From: Gillisella taibaishanensis
GTDB taxonomy: Bacteria > Pseudomonadota > Alphaproteobacteria > Rhizobiales > Rhizobiaceae
Length of the DNA stretch: 64,000 nt
Reading direction: 5' to 3'
Assembly (NCBI RefSeq): GCF_001938985.1
Contig: NZ_MKIN01000015.1
Span: 1-64,000 of the forward strand
Shown: piece after piece, positions 16,106 to 24,807 of the stretch
Layout: the number at the start of each line of letters is the position of its first letter
Position numbering within the stretch: position 1 is the first letter of the stretch
Program-made: the position numbers and the translations under genes
Notes under the pieces: generated by a model
Told to the model about the DNA's origin: nothing
The model's input: the letters and a program-made list of their open reading frames with translations, nothing else
Database searches by the model: none

Positions 16106-18553
16106 ATGATCACCTATCTCGATGCCGATATCCGCCCGCTCGAAGCCGGCTGGACCTTGCTGGTGACGGAACCAGACACCTATGACAGCCCGAAAAGCCT
16201 GCATCGCGCCAGCGCCCGCATTCACGCCCCCGTTCCCGGCACCACAGCAGAAGCGCTGACCAAGGCCGGGCTGTTCGATCCGGAAAAGCCGACACCATTG
16301 CATGGCAAGGATGTCTGGTATCTGCGTCCCCTGACCGGCGAAAAGCCGGGACCCGCCGTGATCAGGTTCGAAGGACTGGCAACCGTCGCCGAGGTGTATC
16401 TCAACGATACGCTGATCCTGAGCTCCGACAGCATGTTCGAAAGCCATGACGTGGCCGTGAACCTTGATGGCACGGAACAGTTGACGATCTGCTTTCGCGC
16501 CCTTCAGCCCCATCTGGACAAACGGGGTCCCCGCGCACGCTGGCGGCCGCAGATGATGACCTCGCAGGGCCTGCGGCTGGTGCGGACGACGCCACTGGGC
16601 CACATGCCCGGCTGGTGCCCCGACATCCATGCCGTCGGTCCCTACCGGCCCATCAGCCTGATCCGCCCTGGTGCGGTCGCCATTGCAGATCTTCGTCTGC
16701 GCGCCGATCTCGAGGAGGACGGCACCGGCCTTTTGGACATTGCCTTTAGCCTCGGCACCGTCGTTTCCCAAGTTACTCTCAGCTGCGCTGGTCAAAGCCT
16801 CGACCTCACACCGGGCGCAGACGGCCGGGTGAAGGGCCGCCTCACCATTCCAGGCGTGGCGCCATGGTGGCCACGCACCCATGGAAAACCTGTTCTGCAC
16901 GACGTGCGCCTGACGCTGGATGGGAAATCCTATTCGCTCGGCCTCACCGGCTTTCGCCGCATCCGCATCAATACTGGCACCGATGGCCGGGATTTCTCGG
17001 TTATCGTCAACGGCACGCCGATTTTCTGCCGGGGTGCCGTCTGGACCAATGCCGACATCGTCAGCCTGCCCGGCTCGGCCGAGGATTACGCGCCCTGGCT
17101 GACGCTTGCGGCCAATGCGGGCATGAACATGATCCGCATCGGCGGCACCATGACCTATGAAAGCGCCGATTTCTTCAGGCTCTGCGACCGGCTGGGGCTG
17201 ATGGTCTGGCAGGATGTAATCCTCGCCAATTTCGACTACCCGGCCAGCGACGAGGCCTTTACCAACCATCTCAGCCGCGAAATCGAGCAATTCCTGACAG
17301 CCAATCAGGCCTCGCCATCGCTCGCCATCCTCTGCGGCGGCAGTGAGGTCTATCAGCAGGGTGCCATGCTGGGCTTGGCCGAGACCGCCTGGAAAGGTCC
17401 GCTGTTCACCAGCCTCCTGCCCGAACTCTGCGCCCGCTTTGCACCTACCCTGCCCTATGTCGAGAATTCGCCGATGGGCGGTGCGATGCCCTTTGCGCCG
17501 AATACCGGTGTCACCCATTACTATGGCGTCGGCGCCTATTGCCGGCCGCTCGAAGATGCACGCCGCGCAGGCGTCCGCTTTGCGGCCGAGTGCTTGGCCT
17601 TTGCCCATGTGCCGCAACAGTCGGTGCTGGACAAGCATCTGACCGTGCCGCCGGTCCATGACCCGCGCTGGAAAGCCCGCGTGCCACGCGACCGGGGCGC
17701 TTCCTGGGATTTCGAGGATATCCGCGACCACTACCTCGCCCTCCTCTACGATCTCGACCCCGCCCGGCTGCGCCGCGAGGACCCAACCCGTTACCTGCAC
17801 CTGTCGCGGGCGGTGACGTGCGAAGTTCTGGAAGAAACTTTTGCCGAATGGCGTCGTCCCGGCTCATCCTGCCATGGCGCGCTGGTCTGGACCTTTCAGG
17901 ACCTCGCTGTTGGCCCTGGCTGGGGGCTGGTCGATGCGACGGGAGAGCCAAAACCGGTCTGGTATGCTGCACGCCGCGCCTTCAACCCGATCCGCGTCGC
18001 CATGACCGATGAGGGCACCAACGGGCTCGACATCCATCTCTGCAATGATAGCGCGGACGAGCGAACCCTGACCCTCGACCTCAGCTGTCTGCGCGACGGC
18101 AAAACGCCGGTTGTGGCAGCGCAGCGCGCGGTCGCCCTTGCGGGCAGCTCACACACCAGCCTGCAAGCCACGGACCTGTTCGGCGCCTTCTTCGACACCA
18201 CCTATGCCTTCCGCTTCGGCCCGCCCGCCCATGACGTGACGGTAGCAACGTTGAGCGATCCGCAAACCGGGGAGGTTGTCAGCCAGGCCTTTTATTTCCC
18301 CCAGGGCCGCGCCAGGGCTATGCAAGATGCGGACATCAGGGTCGCCGTCGCGCAAGGCGACAAGGGCTGGTATCTGGAGCTTGAAGCCGATCGGCTGGCG
18401 CAATCGGTGCATATTGCGCTGGATGAGGGCCGCGCCACCGATGATTTCTTCCATCTGGCGCCCGGCTTTCCCAGGCAAATCCGCTTGCTCACGTCGAGCA
18501 AGCCCGGCGGCGAGGTGCTGACGGCCTCATCATCCAGACGCTTCCGCTTCTGA
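16106..18553 (+). CDS. Glycoside hydrolase family 2 protein (beta-mannosidase-like)
   Basis: An 815-residue cytosolic enzyme with the GH2 domain order: N-terminal sugar-binding jelly-roll (VIRFEGLATVAEVYLNDTLI, about residues 86-105), immunoglobulin-like domain, then a TIM barrel. In the barrel, MIRIGGTMTYESADFFRLCDRLGLMVWQD is the typical family segment; LCGGSEVYQQ corresponds to the acid/base loop (Glu in place of the usual NE dipeptide context) and RFAAECLAF to the nucleophile strand. The overall pattern resembles beta-mannosidases more than beta-galactosidases. No secretion signal is visible. It follows the carrier-protein operon in the same direction after 95 bases with a strong AAGGAG site. 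Whether it belongs to that pathway or to the nearby polysaccharide locus is open. Confidence 0.82.
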   Translation: MITYLDADIRPLEAGWTLLVTEPDTYDSPKSLHRASARIHAPVPGTTAEALTKAGLFDPEKPTPLHGKDVWYLRPLTGEKPGPAVIRFEGLATVAEVYLNDTLILSSDSMFESHDVAVNLDGTEQLTICFRALQPHLDKRGPRARWRPQMMTSQGLRLVRTTPLGHMPGWCPDIHAVGPYRPISLIRPGAVAIADLRLRADLEEDGTGLLDIAFSLGTVVSQVTLSCAGQSLDLTPGADGRVKGRLTIPGVAPWWPRTHGKPVLHDVRLTLDGKSYSLGLTGFRRIRINTGTDGRDFSVIVNGTPIFCRGAVWTNADIVSLPGSAEDYAPWLTLAANAGMNMIRIGGTMTYESADFFRLCDRLGLMVWQDVILANFDYPASDEAFTNHLSREIEQFLTANQASPSLAILCGGSEVYQQGAMLGLAETAWKGPLFTSLLPELCARFAPTLPYVENSPMGGAMPFAPNTGVTHYYGVGAYCRPLEDARRAGVRFAAECLAFAHVPQQSVLDKHLTVPPVHDPRWKARVPRDRGASWDFEDIRDHYLALLYDLDPARLRREDPTRYLHLSRAVTCEVLEETFAEWRRPGSSCHGALVWTFQDLAVGPGWGLVDATGEPKPVWYAARRAFNPIRVAMTDEGTNGLDIHLCNDSADERTLTLDLSCLRDGKTPVVAAQRAVALAGSSHTSLQATDLFGAFFDTTYAFRFGPPAHDVTVATLSDPQTGEVVSQAFYFPQGRARAMQDADIRVAVAQGDKGWYLELEADRLAQSVHIALDEGRATDDFFHLAPGFPRQIRLLTSSKPGGEVLTASSSRRFRF

Positions 18554-18597
18554 TCGGCCCAAAGACCCGGTTCATGCAATCTGAAGACTTCTTAGCG

Positions 18598-20460
18598 TTA
18601 CTCTTTTGAGGTTCCCCGGAAGATCGAACGCGCGGCCGCGACCGAGCGCACCAGATTGCAAATTTCCTCGAAATAGCGCTGCTGGGCAGCGGGTGGCGAG
18701 AAATTGTGATCGGTCTCCGGGAGAATATCCATCGTCACATTAGGGTAGTGCGCCAGCTTTGCGCCATCAGAGCCGAAATGCTGATAGACGTGATCAAGCC
18801 CAACATCGTGCTCGCTATAAAGCAGGACCAGCGGCGTCTTGCGCTTGGCAAGCCCGGTAAAAGCGACGCGGACCGCCCGGCGTTCAAGCCGCGCTTCGCG
18901 GCTGAAGGCATGGCTGAGGCCAAGCCGGTTGAGAGCCCGACGAGCACCAACGATTGCGAAATTACGCACGGCATTTTTCACGTCGACATCACCGCGCATC
19001 ATCCGCCGCAGGGTCTGCACCTGGAATAACCGGTGCGTATAGGTGTCAAGCGAACGTGGCACAACGGCAAGGCTGTCCTCCACCTTCCGTCTCGGATCCC
19101 AATAGAACACGAAGGGATTGGCAAGGCAGGCACCGGCAATCCGGTGGTCCTTGATCAGGCAGGAAAAGGCGAGATAGCCGCCGCTGCACCGCCCGGCTGC
19201 AACGCAAGGCAGCAGCATCCGCTCTTCAAGCACGGCAAGGGCCGCCTCGACATCGTCATATTGGGTTTCGGCATAGAGAACCTGGTCCGGCAGATCAGGA
19301 ACCGGAGGACTGTCGCCGACATTGGCCACGTCGAAGCGCAGCGAGGCAATGCCTTCGCCCGCCAGGCGCCGCGCCATCTCTACTCCGGAACGGCCCCATC
19401 CGGAGCTGCGGTCATAGGCCGTGTTAAGCAGCAATACACTTGCCCCCAACCGTATTCCCGCAGGCTCGCAGAGGATGCCATAAAGCCGCTTGCCACGACC
19501 GAACCGCAGGGCAGTCTCGCGGAAGCCGGCTTGTTCGAGCACGGCCTCATCCCGCTCGCGGTTGTCCGCGTCTTCGCCCGGCACTAGCCGCACCTGTTCG
19601 CCAAGGGCTGCTGCACGGCGTACAATCCAGCTGATGACGTTTTCCGCCGCCGCCATAGGCATCCGCGCCATGGCGGGATTGCCGACCAGCGCGTCATAAC
19701 CATGATAATCGATCATCTCGACGCGGGCGCCTTTCGCCTCGATCTGCTCGGCCATCTGCCTGTCGCCGGGTCGGTCGACCCTGTTGACGAAGAGATGCGG
19801 AATCGAGCGATGCGGCTGCACGGACGCGAAATCGGTTTTCTTCAGCGCCGCAGCCTTGGCCTCCGGCAGGACATGACCAGCGATGGCGGTAACGCCGCTT
19901 GGCCGCAAATGCTCGGCAAGGCCGAGACCGTCATCGATCACCCGCGCCCAAAACTGCAATTCCCTGAGATAAGCGCGACCAGACGCGACAGGCGCCATTG
20001 CGACCAGACCCACGAGATCTTCGATTTCGGCCGCGAGGCTGACACCCAGCGAAGCGCCAAGCCCATGCCCCAGCAAAATCACCGGTAGGCCGCCGGTTTT
20101 TTGACGAAGCACGTCCACCGCCGTTTTGATCGTCTCCTGCCAGGGCGACAGGTCTTGCTCATAGCTTGTCGTGTCCAGCGCATCGCCGGTACCGGGATAG
20201 TCAAAGCGCAGGCTGGCAATGCCTTCGCAGGCTAGTTCCTCTGCAATAATTCGGAAAAGCTTATGGGTGCACATTTCCTCAAAGCCCCAAGGCTGAAGAA
20301 ACAGCACCGAACACTTGCGCACCGCCGTCGGCTTTGGCCCCTCGGCTGGCTGGAAAAGCCCGAAGGTGCCGGCAAAGCTGACCGGCTGGGCCACGGCGCG
20401 CTGGCGCGACTTAAGTCGCTCGCCAGACACGGGGCCTATCCGCTCGGTTATCGCTTCCAT
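18598..20460 (-). CDS. Tandem-domain alpha/beta hydrolase of the polysaccharide locus
   Basis: About 620 residues made of two alpha/beta hydrolase domains. The repeat is visible in IASLRFDYPGTGDA (81-94) and IASLRFDVANVGDS (371-384). The nucleophile elbows differ: GHGLG (131-135) has Gly instead of Ser, and GRCSG (423-427) has Cys. The C-terminal domain ends with a plausible catalytic His in ETDHNFS. The two halves resemble the pair of small hydrolases often encoded next to exopolysaccharide/exosortase loci, here fused. It is the last gene of the minus-strand glycosyltransferase-flippase run. The ATG at 20460 has a GGAAGG ribosome binding site; an upstream in-frame ATG at 20508 does not. A role in acyl-group trimming of the polymer is possible. 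Confidence 0.75.
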   Translation of the reverse strand: MEAITERIGPVSGERLKSRQRAVAQPVSFAGTFGLFQPAEGPKPTAVRKCSVLFLQPWGFEEMCTHKLFRIIAEELACEGIASLRFDYPGTGDALDTTSYEQDLSPWQETIKTAVDVLRQKTGGLPVILLGHGLGASLGVSLAAEIEDLVGLVAMAPVASGRAYLRELQFWARVIDDGLGLAEHLRPSGVTAIAGHVLPEAKAAALKKTDFASVQPHRSIPHLFVNRVDRPGDRQMAEQIEAKGARVEMIDYHGYDALVGNPAMARMPMAAAENVISWIVRRAAALGEQVRLVPGEDADNRERDEAVLEQAGFRETALRFGRGKRLYGILCEPAGIRLGASVLLLNTAYDRSSGWGRSGVEMARRLAGEGIASLRFDVANVGDSPPVPDLPDQVLYAETQYDDVEAALAVLEERMLLPCVAAGRCSGGYLAFSCLIKDHRIAGACLANPFVFYWDPRRKVEDSLAVVPRSLDTYTHRLFQVQTLRRMMRGDVDVKNAVRNFAIVGARRALNRLGLSHAFSREARLERRAVRVAFTGLAKRKTPLVLLYSEHDVGLDHVYQHFGSDGAKLAHYPNVTMDILPETDHNFSPPAAQQRYFEEICNLVRSVAAARSIFRGTSKE

Positions 20461-20590
20461 CCACCTTCCCTTTCCTGCCTCTCGGCCTTTCCCAGATGGC
20501 GCTTCCATAAATCTCGGATCCGTCGTTGGCCTCGAGATAATTATCCGGCATTCACGTTAACCACAGGCACTAGCGCACCCTGCCGCTTCG

Positions 20591-22114
20591 CTAGTCCGCT
20601 TCCTTCGGTATTCCCGTTAACATCAGCAACACGGCATCAAGCGGTGCGGCAAGCCAGCTTGGCAGCCGGGCAATGAACCCTTCCATCACCTTGACATCCG
20701 CCTTCGGCACCGCCCGCAACACGCGCAGCGCCAACCCGTAAACACCGGCTGCGCCAACAATTGCCAACGCCAGACCGGGAATGCCGGGTACCACCTCCTG
20801 CACGGCCAAGGCCGCCAGGGCACAACAACCCGACGCCAGCAGCACTTTCAACAGGCTGCGTCCCAATGGCGCCAGCGAACCTTCGAACCGCATCCAGCGC
20901 AGCATCGCCAGACTCATAGCCGTAAATACGATAATTCGCACAAAAGCCGCACCCTCGCCGCCGTAAGCAGGAACGAGCAATACATCCCCAGCCAGCATGA
21001 TCAAGGCCCCGCCCAGCCCTACGAACAGACGCTCCCGAATTTTGTCGATAGCAAACAAATATTGTGTCGCAACCTGACATGCAACGGCAACCGGCACAGA
21101 CAGGGCAAGCAGCGTCAACATGGAGGCGCTGGGCGCAAAAGCATCCCCGAACACCAGCGTCACAAGCCGATGGGAAATCACCGCCAGGCCAAGGCTCATC
21201 GGCAGGGTGAAATAGGCAAGACTGCGCACGACGCTTTCGAACATCTCGACTGGAAGCCGCTTGCCGGGGGCGCGATGCAGATGTTCCGCATAATACGGCA
21301 CGAGACTGCCCGACAGCTGGATGGGCACCTGCAAGGCAAGATTGGTCAGCGAGAATGCGACCGCGTAGTAGCCAACGGTTTCGATCCCGTGGTAGCGCTG
21401 CAGGAAGAACAGCTCGATCCGGTTGAGAAAGATCGAGTCGATCATGAATTCAAGCGAGAGTAAGAAAGAGGAGTTGACGAGATAGCGGAAGCCGATGCCG
21501 CAGGTCTTCACCTTGTGGCGCAACAGCGCCACCGCGAACATGAATTGTGAGATATAGGCCAGCACATAGCCAAACAGCGCACCGGGCACGCCGAAGAGCA
21601 AGGTGCCAGCGACAACCCCAATCAGCTGCAACAAGCCGGCGGTCAACGTCATCCGGAAGAAGATATCGACCCGCTGCTCGCCGATCAGATAATTCTTAGC
21701 AAACATGCCGATAGCCTGGGTGGCAAACAGCATGGCCGTCACCACAAGCACGGTCGGCGCCGTTTCTGCCCAATGTTTGGCTTCGGCCACCCAGAAAAAC
21801 AGGAAATAGAAGGTCAAAAACAGCGCTGTCGAGCCGATCACCGGCCATAGCAGATAGGCTGCAAAGCCCTTGCGATCGCGCTCGTCGAAGCCCTGTCCTT
21901 TCAGCTGCGGCAAGAGACGCAACAGCAGCACGCCGGTGCCGAGCTCCGCGACCAGTGCCGCGGTCGATGCGAGCCAGATTGAAAAGGCGATGATACCATT
22001 GGCTTCAGGGCCAAGCATGCGGGCGGTGAAGATAGAGCACAGGAAACCCGTCGCCAACAGGGTAAGCCCTGCAGCCGCATTGAAGGCGGAATTTGCGACG
22101 ATTCCATTGCTCAT
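20591..22114 (-). CDS. Polysaccharide flippase (Wzx/MATE-like oligosaccharide flippase)
   Basis: A 507-residue integral membrane protein with about 12-14 hydrophobic helices, consistent with the MOP superfamily flippases that move lipid-linked sugar repeat units across the inner membrane. The N-terminal stretch (NGIVANSAFNAAAGL, then FLCSIFTARMLGPEANG) is typical of polysaccharide biosynthesis proteins of this group. It lies between a GumK-like glycosyltransferase and the tandem hydrolase on the minus strand. A Wzy-like polymerase and a chain-length protein are encoded on the other side of the divergent promoter region, so the locus has the parts of a Wzx/Wzy pathway. Confidence 0.87.
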   Translation of the reverse strand: MSNGIVANSAFNAAAGLTLLATGFLCSIFTARMLGPEANGIIAFSIWLASTAALVAELGTGVLLLRLLPQLKGQGFDERDRKGFAAYLLWPVIGSTALFLTFYFLFFWVAEAKHWAETAPTVLVVTAMLFATQAIGMFAKNYLIGEQRVDIFFRMTLTAGLLQLIGVVAGTLLFGVPGALFGYVLAYISQFMFAVALLRHKVKTCGIGFRYLVNSSFLLSLEFMIDSIFLNRIELFFLQRYHGIETVGYYAVAFSLTNLALQVPIQLSGSLVPYYAEHLHRAPGKRLPVEMFESVVRSLAYFTLPMSLGLAVISHRLVTLVFGDAFAPSASMLTLLALSVPVAVACQVATQYLFAIDKIRERLFVGLGGALIMLAGDVLLVPAYGGEGAAFVRIIVFTAMSLAMLRWMRFEGSLAPLGRSLLKVLLASGCCALAALAVQEVVPGIPGLALAIVGAAGVYGLALRVLRAVPKADVKVMEGFIARLPSWLAAPLDAVLLMLTGIPKEAD

Positions 22115-22194
22115 TGATCAGTCATACCCTTTATACTCACTCTGTTCCCGGCACCTGCCGTGGCGTTCATCGATTACTGGCAGCCTTGAACCGG

Positions 22195-23325
22195 CTATGG
22201 AAACAATGCATCGACGGTCTCGTTCCAACTTAGAACACCATCGGTTGCGATCGTCTTACGATCGTAGGTGCCTGCTTTTAAAAAAGCTGCGCGGATCGAT
22301 CCCGGATCGGCGGGATCGTAACCCAGGACATGATCGCGACCGGCGGCCGCAAACTGCGGGGCAACAATCGGCAACCGGCAATAGCTGTACTGGATCATCT
22401 TCAAACTGGATTGACTGAGATAATCGGCTCGCGCGCCGTCGCGGTAGGGTGCAATGCCGAGATCGGCGAATTTGATCAAGGGCACGATCCGCCCGAACGG
22501 CTGCTCCCCATGCGCGACGATATTGGCCCGCGCCTGCCTCGGCTCCGCCTTGGCGCCGAACAGATGAAACGTCCAATCGGGATTAGCTGCCGCCATGACG
22601 TCGATGGCATCGGCGTCAAATAACATATCTCCGACGCTGACGGCATGCTTGCCGGAACCGTATCTACCATCACGGTAAGGGTTGTCAGTAGCCGCGTCGA
22701 AAGCCGCCTTGTCGATACCATGCGGCAGGTAGAAAAGCGGCGCATCCGGCGGAAAATCCAAGGCCAGCGCCTGCGCGAGAATATGGACCCGGTCGTAAAG
22801 TCCGAGATTGTCCAGGAGCATGCGCTCGGCGGCTGGCGGCACGCCAATAGTCGAGAGCCGGTCGGCGGCGTGATAGACGATCTGCGCTTTGGGCGCATGG
22901 CGGCGAAGAACAGGCGTCAACAGTGGCGACGGGCCGCTTTCGACGAGAATATGGCTGTAGGCGCCCAGGTCCCGCCGCACAGCATTGGGCAAGAATGCGC
23001 CAATGCGCGCGAACATTGGATCGGCAAGACGGTTGAGAAATGACCGTTTCAGGTTCATGGGATGAAACAGCTGGAACCAGATGAACTGCCTGAGGTTGCT
23101 GCCAAGATCCTGCCAGCGGTTGAGCACATGCTGCTTGGCAAACGCGTAGCGGCCATCCTTCAGGAAACGGCTGATCGGGCTCAGCCGCCAGACCAGGAAA
23201 TCCACCCGATCACCGCGCGAGATGAGACTATCGGCCATGAAATGCAGATCGACCTTGCGGGGCGCATCGGCGAAATGCTGGCCGGTTACGATCAGAACCT
23301 GACGGCGGGACGCGGTCGCGCTCAT
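22195..23325 (-). CDS. GumK-like glycosyltransferase (family GT70)
   Basis: A 376-residue glycosyltransferase. Several segments parallel GumK, the glucuronosyltransferase of xanthan synthesis: QHFADAPRKVDLHFMADSL near the N-terminus, IVYHAADRLSTIGV, LPHGIDKAAF, AVSVGDMLFDADA and the C-terminal donor-side region LGIAPYRDGARADYLSQSSLKMIQY. GT-B fold, expected to act at the cytoplasmic face of the membrane on a lipid-linked oligosaccharide. By analogy it may add glucuronic acid to mannose, but the acceptor here is unknown. Its start overlaps the end of the upstream GT4 gene by four bases (ATGA). Confidence 0.78.
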   Translation of the reverse strand: MSATASRRQVLIVTGQHFADAPRKVDLHFMADSLISRGDRVDFLVWRLSPISRFLKDGRYAFAKQHVLNRWQDLGSNLRQFIWFQLFHPMNLKRSFLNRLADPMFARIGAFLPNAVRRDLGAYSHILVESGPSPLLTPVLRRHAPKAQIVYHAADRLSTIGVPPAAERMLLDNLGLYDRVHILAQALALDFPPDAPLFYLPHGIDKAAFDAATDNPYRDGRYGSGKHAVSVGDMLFDADAIDVMAAANPDWTFHLFGAKAEPRQARANIVAHGEQPFGRIVPLIKFADLGIAPYRDGARADYLSQSSLKMIQYSYCRLPIVAPQFAAAGRDHVLGYDPADPGSIRAAFLKAGTYDRKTIATDGVLSWNETVDALFP

Positions 23326-24515
23326 GCGGTCGCCTCTCGGCGACAGGAACGCGCCGTAGGGAGCGCGCGGCGATAGAGCGCGATATAGCGATCCGCCACG
23401 CCTTCCCAGGAATAACGACCGACTTCACCGATCAGGCCACGGCGCAGATCGTTGCCGCTGGCGCTGAGCTTGGCGAAGGCAGCCTCAACGGCTTGCGCGG
23501 CAGCGGGTGGATTGGAAAAATCGGCAAGTTCAATGGCCGGATGCTGGGCGGCGAGTGCGCGATAAGCCTCGTTTTCGTGCAGGACAGGCAGCAAGCCGGC
23601 ACTCATCGCCTCGACGGCGACCAAGCCGAAGCCTTCGTAATCGGAGGCGGAGACGAACAGCGAGGCCTTCTCCATCAACCGACCGAGCAGCTGATTGTCG
23701 GGTTGCAGATGCAGGCTGACGTGATCGGCGAGCCCCTGCGTCGCAATGAGCCCACGGACATCTTCAGCCGAGAGGTCCGAGGGTGAGCCGGCGATATCGA
23801 GCCGCCACTGCGGATCATTTTTAACCAGCACGGCCATCGTCCGCAGCAATTGCTCGAGCCGCTTATTAACCGAAAAACGGCCGATCGTCAGCATGCGCTT
23901 GACCGGCTGGCGCGAGGCCATGCCGGTGAATTTGCTGGTGTCTACGCCGTTCTCGATCAGCACCGAGCGTTTCGGCGCAATGGTCCGGAAGGTCTCCAGA
24001 TCAGATGCGCTGCAACAAACCACGGATCGGTAGGCGCTGGCCGAAAACCGGGTGAGCGTCTGGAACCAGATCTTCTTGATCGCCGCAAATTTGCGCGTAT
24101 GGAAAAAGCCGCCATGGGTGGTCGCGATCATCGGCGCGCCGTGCAGAAAGCGGCCGATGGCCAGCGCATCGAAGAAGAAGTCGACGCCATGAACGTGAAT
24201 AAGATCGGCATCGCCAAGATGGCGGAAGACGGAAAACGCTAGGGGGTACCGGCTGCTGCCGTGATAGGGGATCCTGACCACTTCGACGCCATCGACGACT
24301 TCCCGCGCCGGCAAAGACGTTTCGGGATCGGAAAATAGCCGGTCGAGCGTGACGACCCGCACTCGAAAGCCGCGCTTCAGCAAGTGTCGGCTGAGGCTTG
24401 AGACCACGTCTTCCAGCCCGCCGCGACCCGGCGGATATTGCCGGACCACCTGGACGACCAAAGGTGCGGTTGAGGCACCTGCCTCCGCTGCCGCTCTCTT
24501 TGCGCCGATGATCAT
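23322..24515 (-). CDS. Glycosyltransferase family 4
   Basis: A 397-residue GT-B glycosyltransferase. The N-terminal glycine-rich strand (RQYPPGRGGLEDVVSSLSRHLLKRG) and the C-terminal E-x7-E donor-binding motif in DYEGFGLVAVEAMSAG identify family GT4. It is the first gene of the minus-strand polysaccharide operon, transcribed away from the chain-length protein gene across a gap of about 290 bases that presumably holds both promoters. Several TTAAC-containing boxes lie there, but I cannot assign a regulator. The donor sugar cannot be read from the sequence. Confidence 0.88.
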   Translation of the reverse strand: MIIGAKRAAAEAGASTAPLVVQVVRQYPPGRGGLEDVVSSLSRHLLKRGFRVRVVTLDRLFSDPETSLPAREVVDGVEVVRIPYHGSSRYPLAFSVFRHLGDADLIHVHGVDFFFDALAIGRFLHGAPMIATTHGGFFHTRKFAAIKKIWFQTLTRFSASAYRSVVCCSASDLETFRTIAPKRSVLIENGVDTSKFTGMASRQPVKRMLTIGRFSVNKRLEQLLRTMAVLVKNDPQWRLDIAGSPSDLSAEDVRGLIATQGLADHVSLHLQPDNQLLGRLMEKASLFVSASDYEGFGLVAVEAMSAGLLPVLHENEAYRALAAQHPAIELADFSNPPAAAQAVEAAFAKLSASGNDLRRGLIGEVGRYSWEGVADRYIALYRRALPTARSCRREATA

Positions 24516-24807
24516 CCCAACACCCCTGTTTTAAACGGGAAAAACCTGAAATTTCTTGTCATTTGGTTAGAATGAGTTGAAAGCGTGGTAAAGCTTCTTG
24601 TGCATAAATGACCTATCCTTGCACAAACGCGGTAAAGAATCGTGATTAACAGGCCAAATTGTTAGGTATCATTAACCATAGCCTGCCATTTTGAGCTGCC
24701 GAATACCTCCTGAACGGTTAACAAGGCCCAGAGTTTCGGCCTTATGGCCAACCAGGGAAGACGAAGCCTCTCGGAAGGACCACCAGCTGGACGCTACGGT
24801 CCTGGAC

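Noticed and set aside
16031-17800. 589-codon minus-strand frame
   Set aside because: Antisense to the GH2 gene with shadow-type composition.
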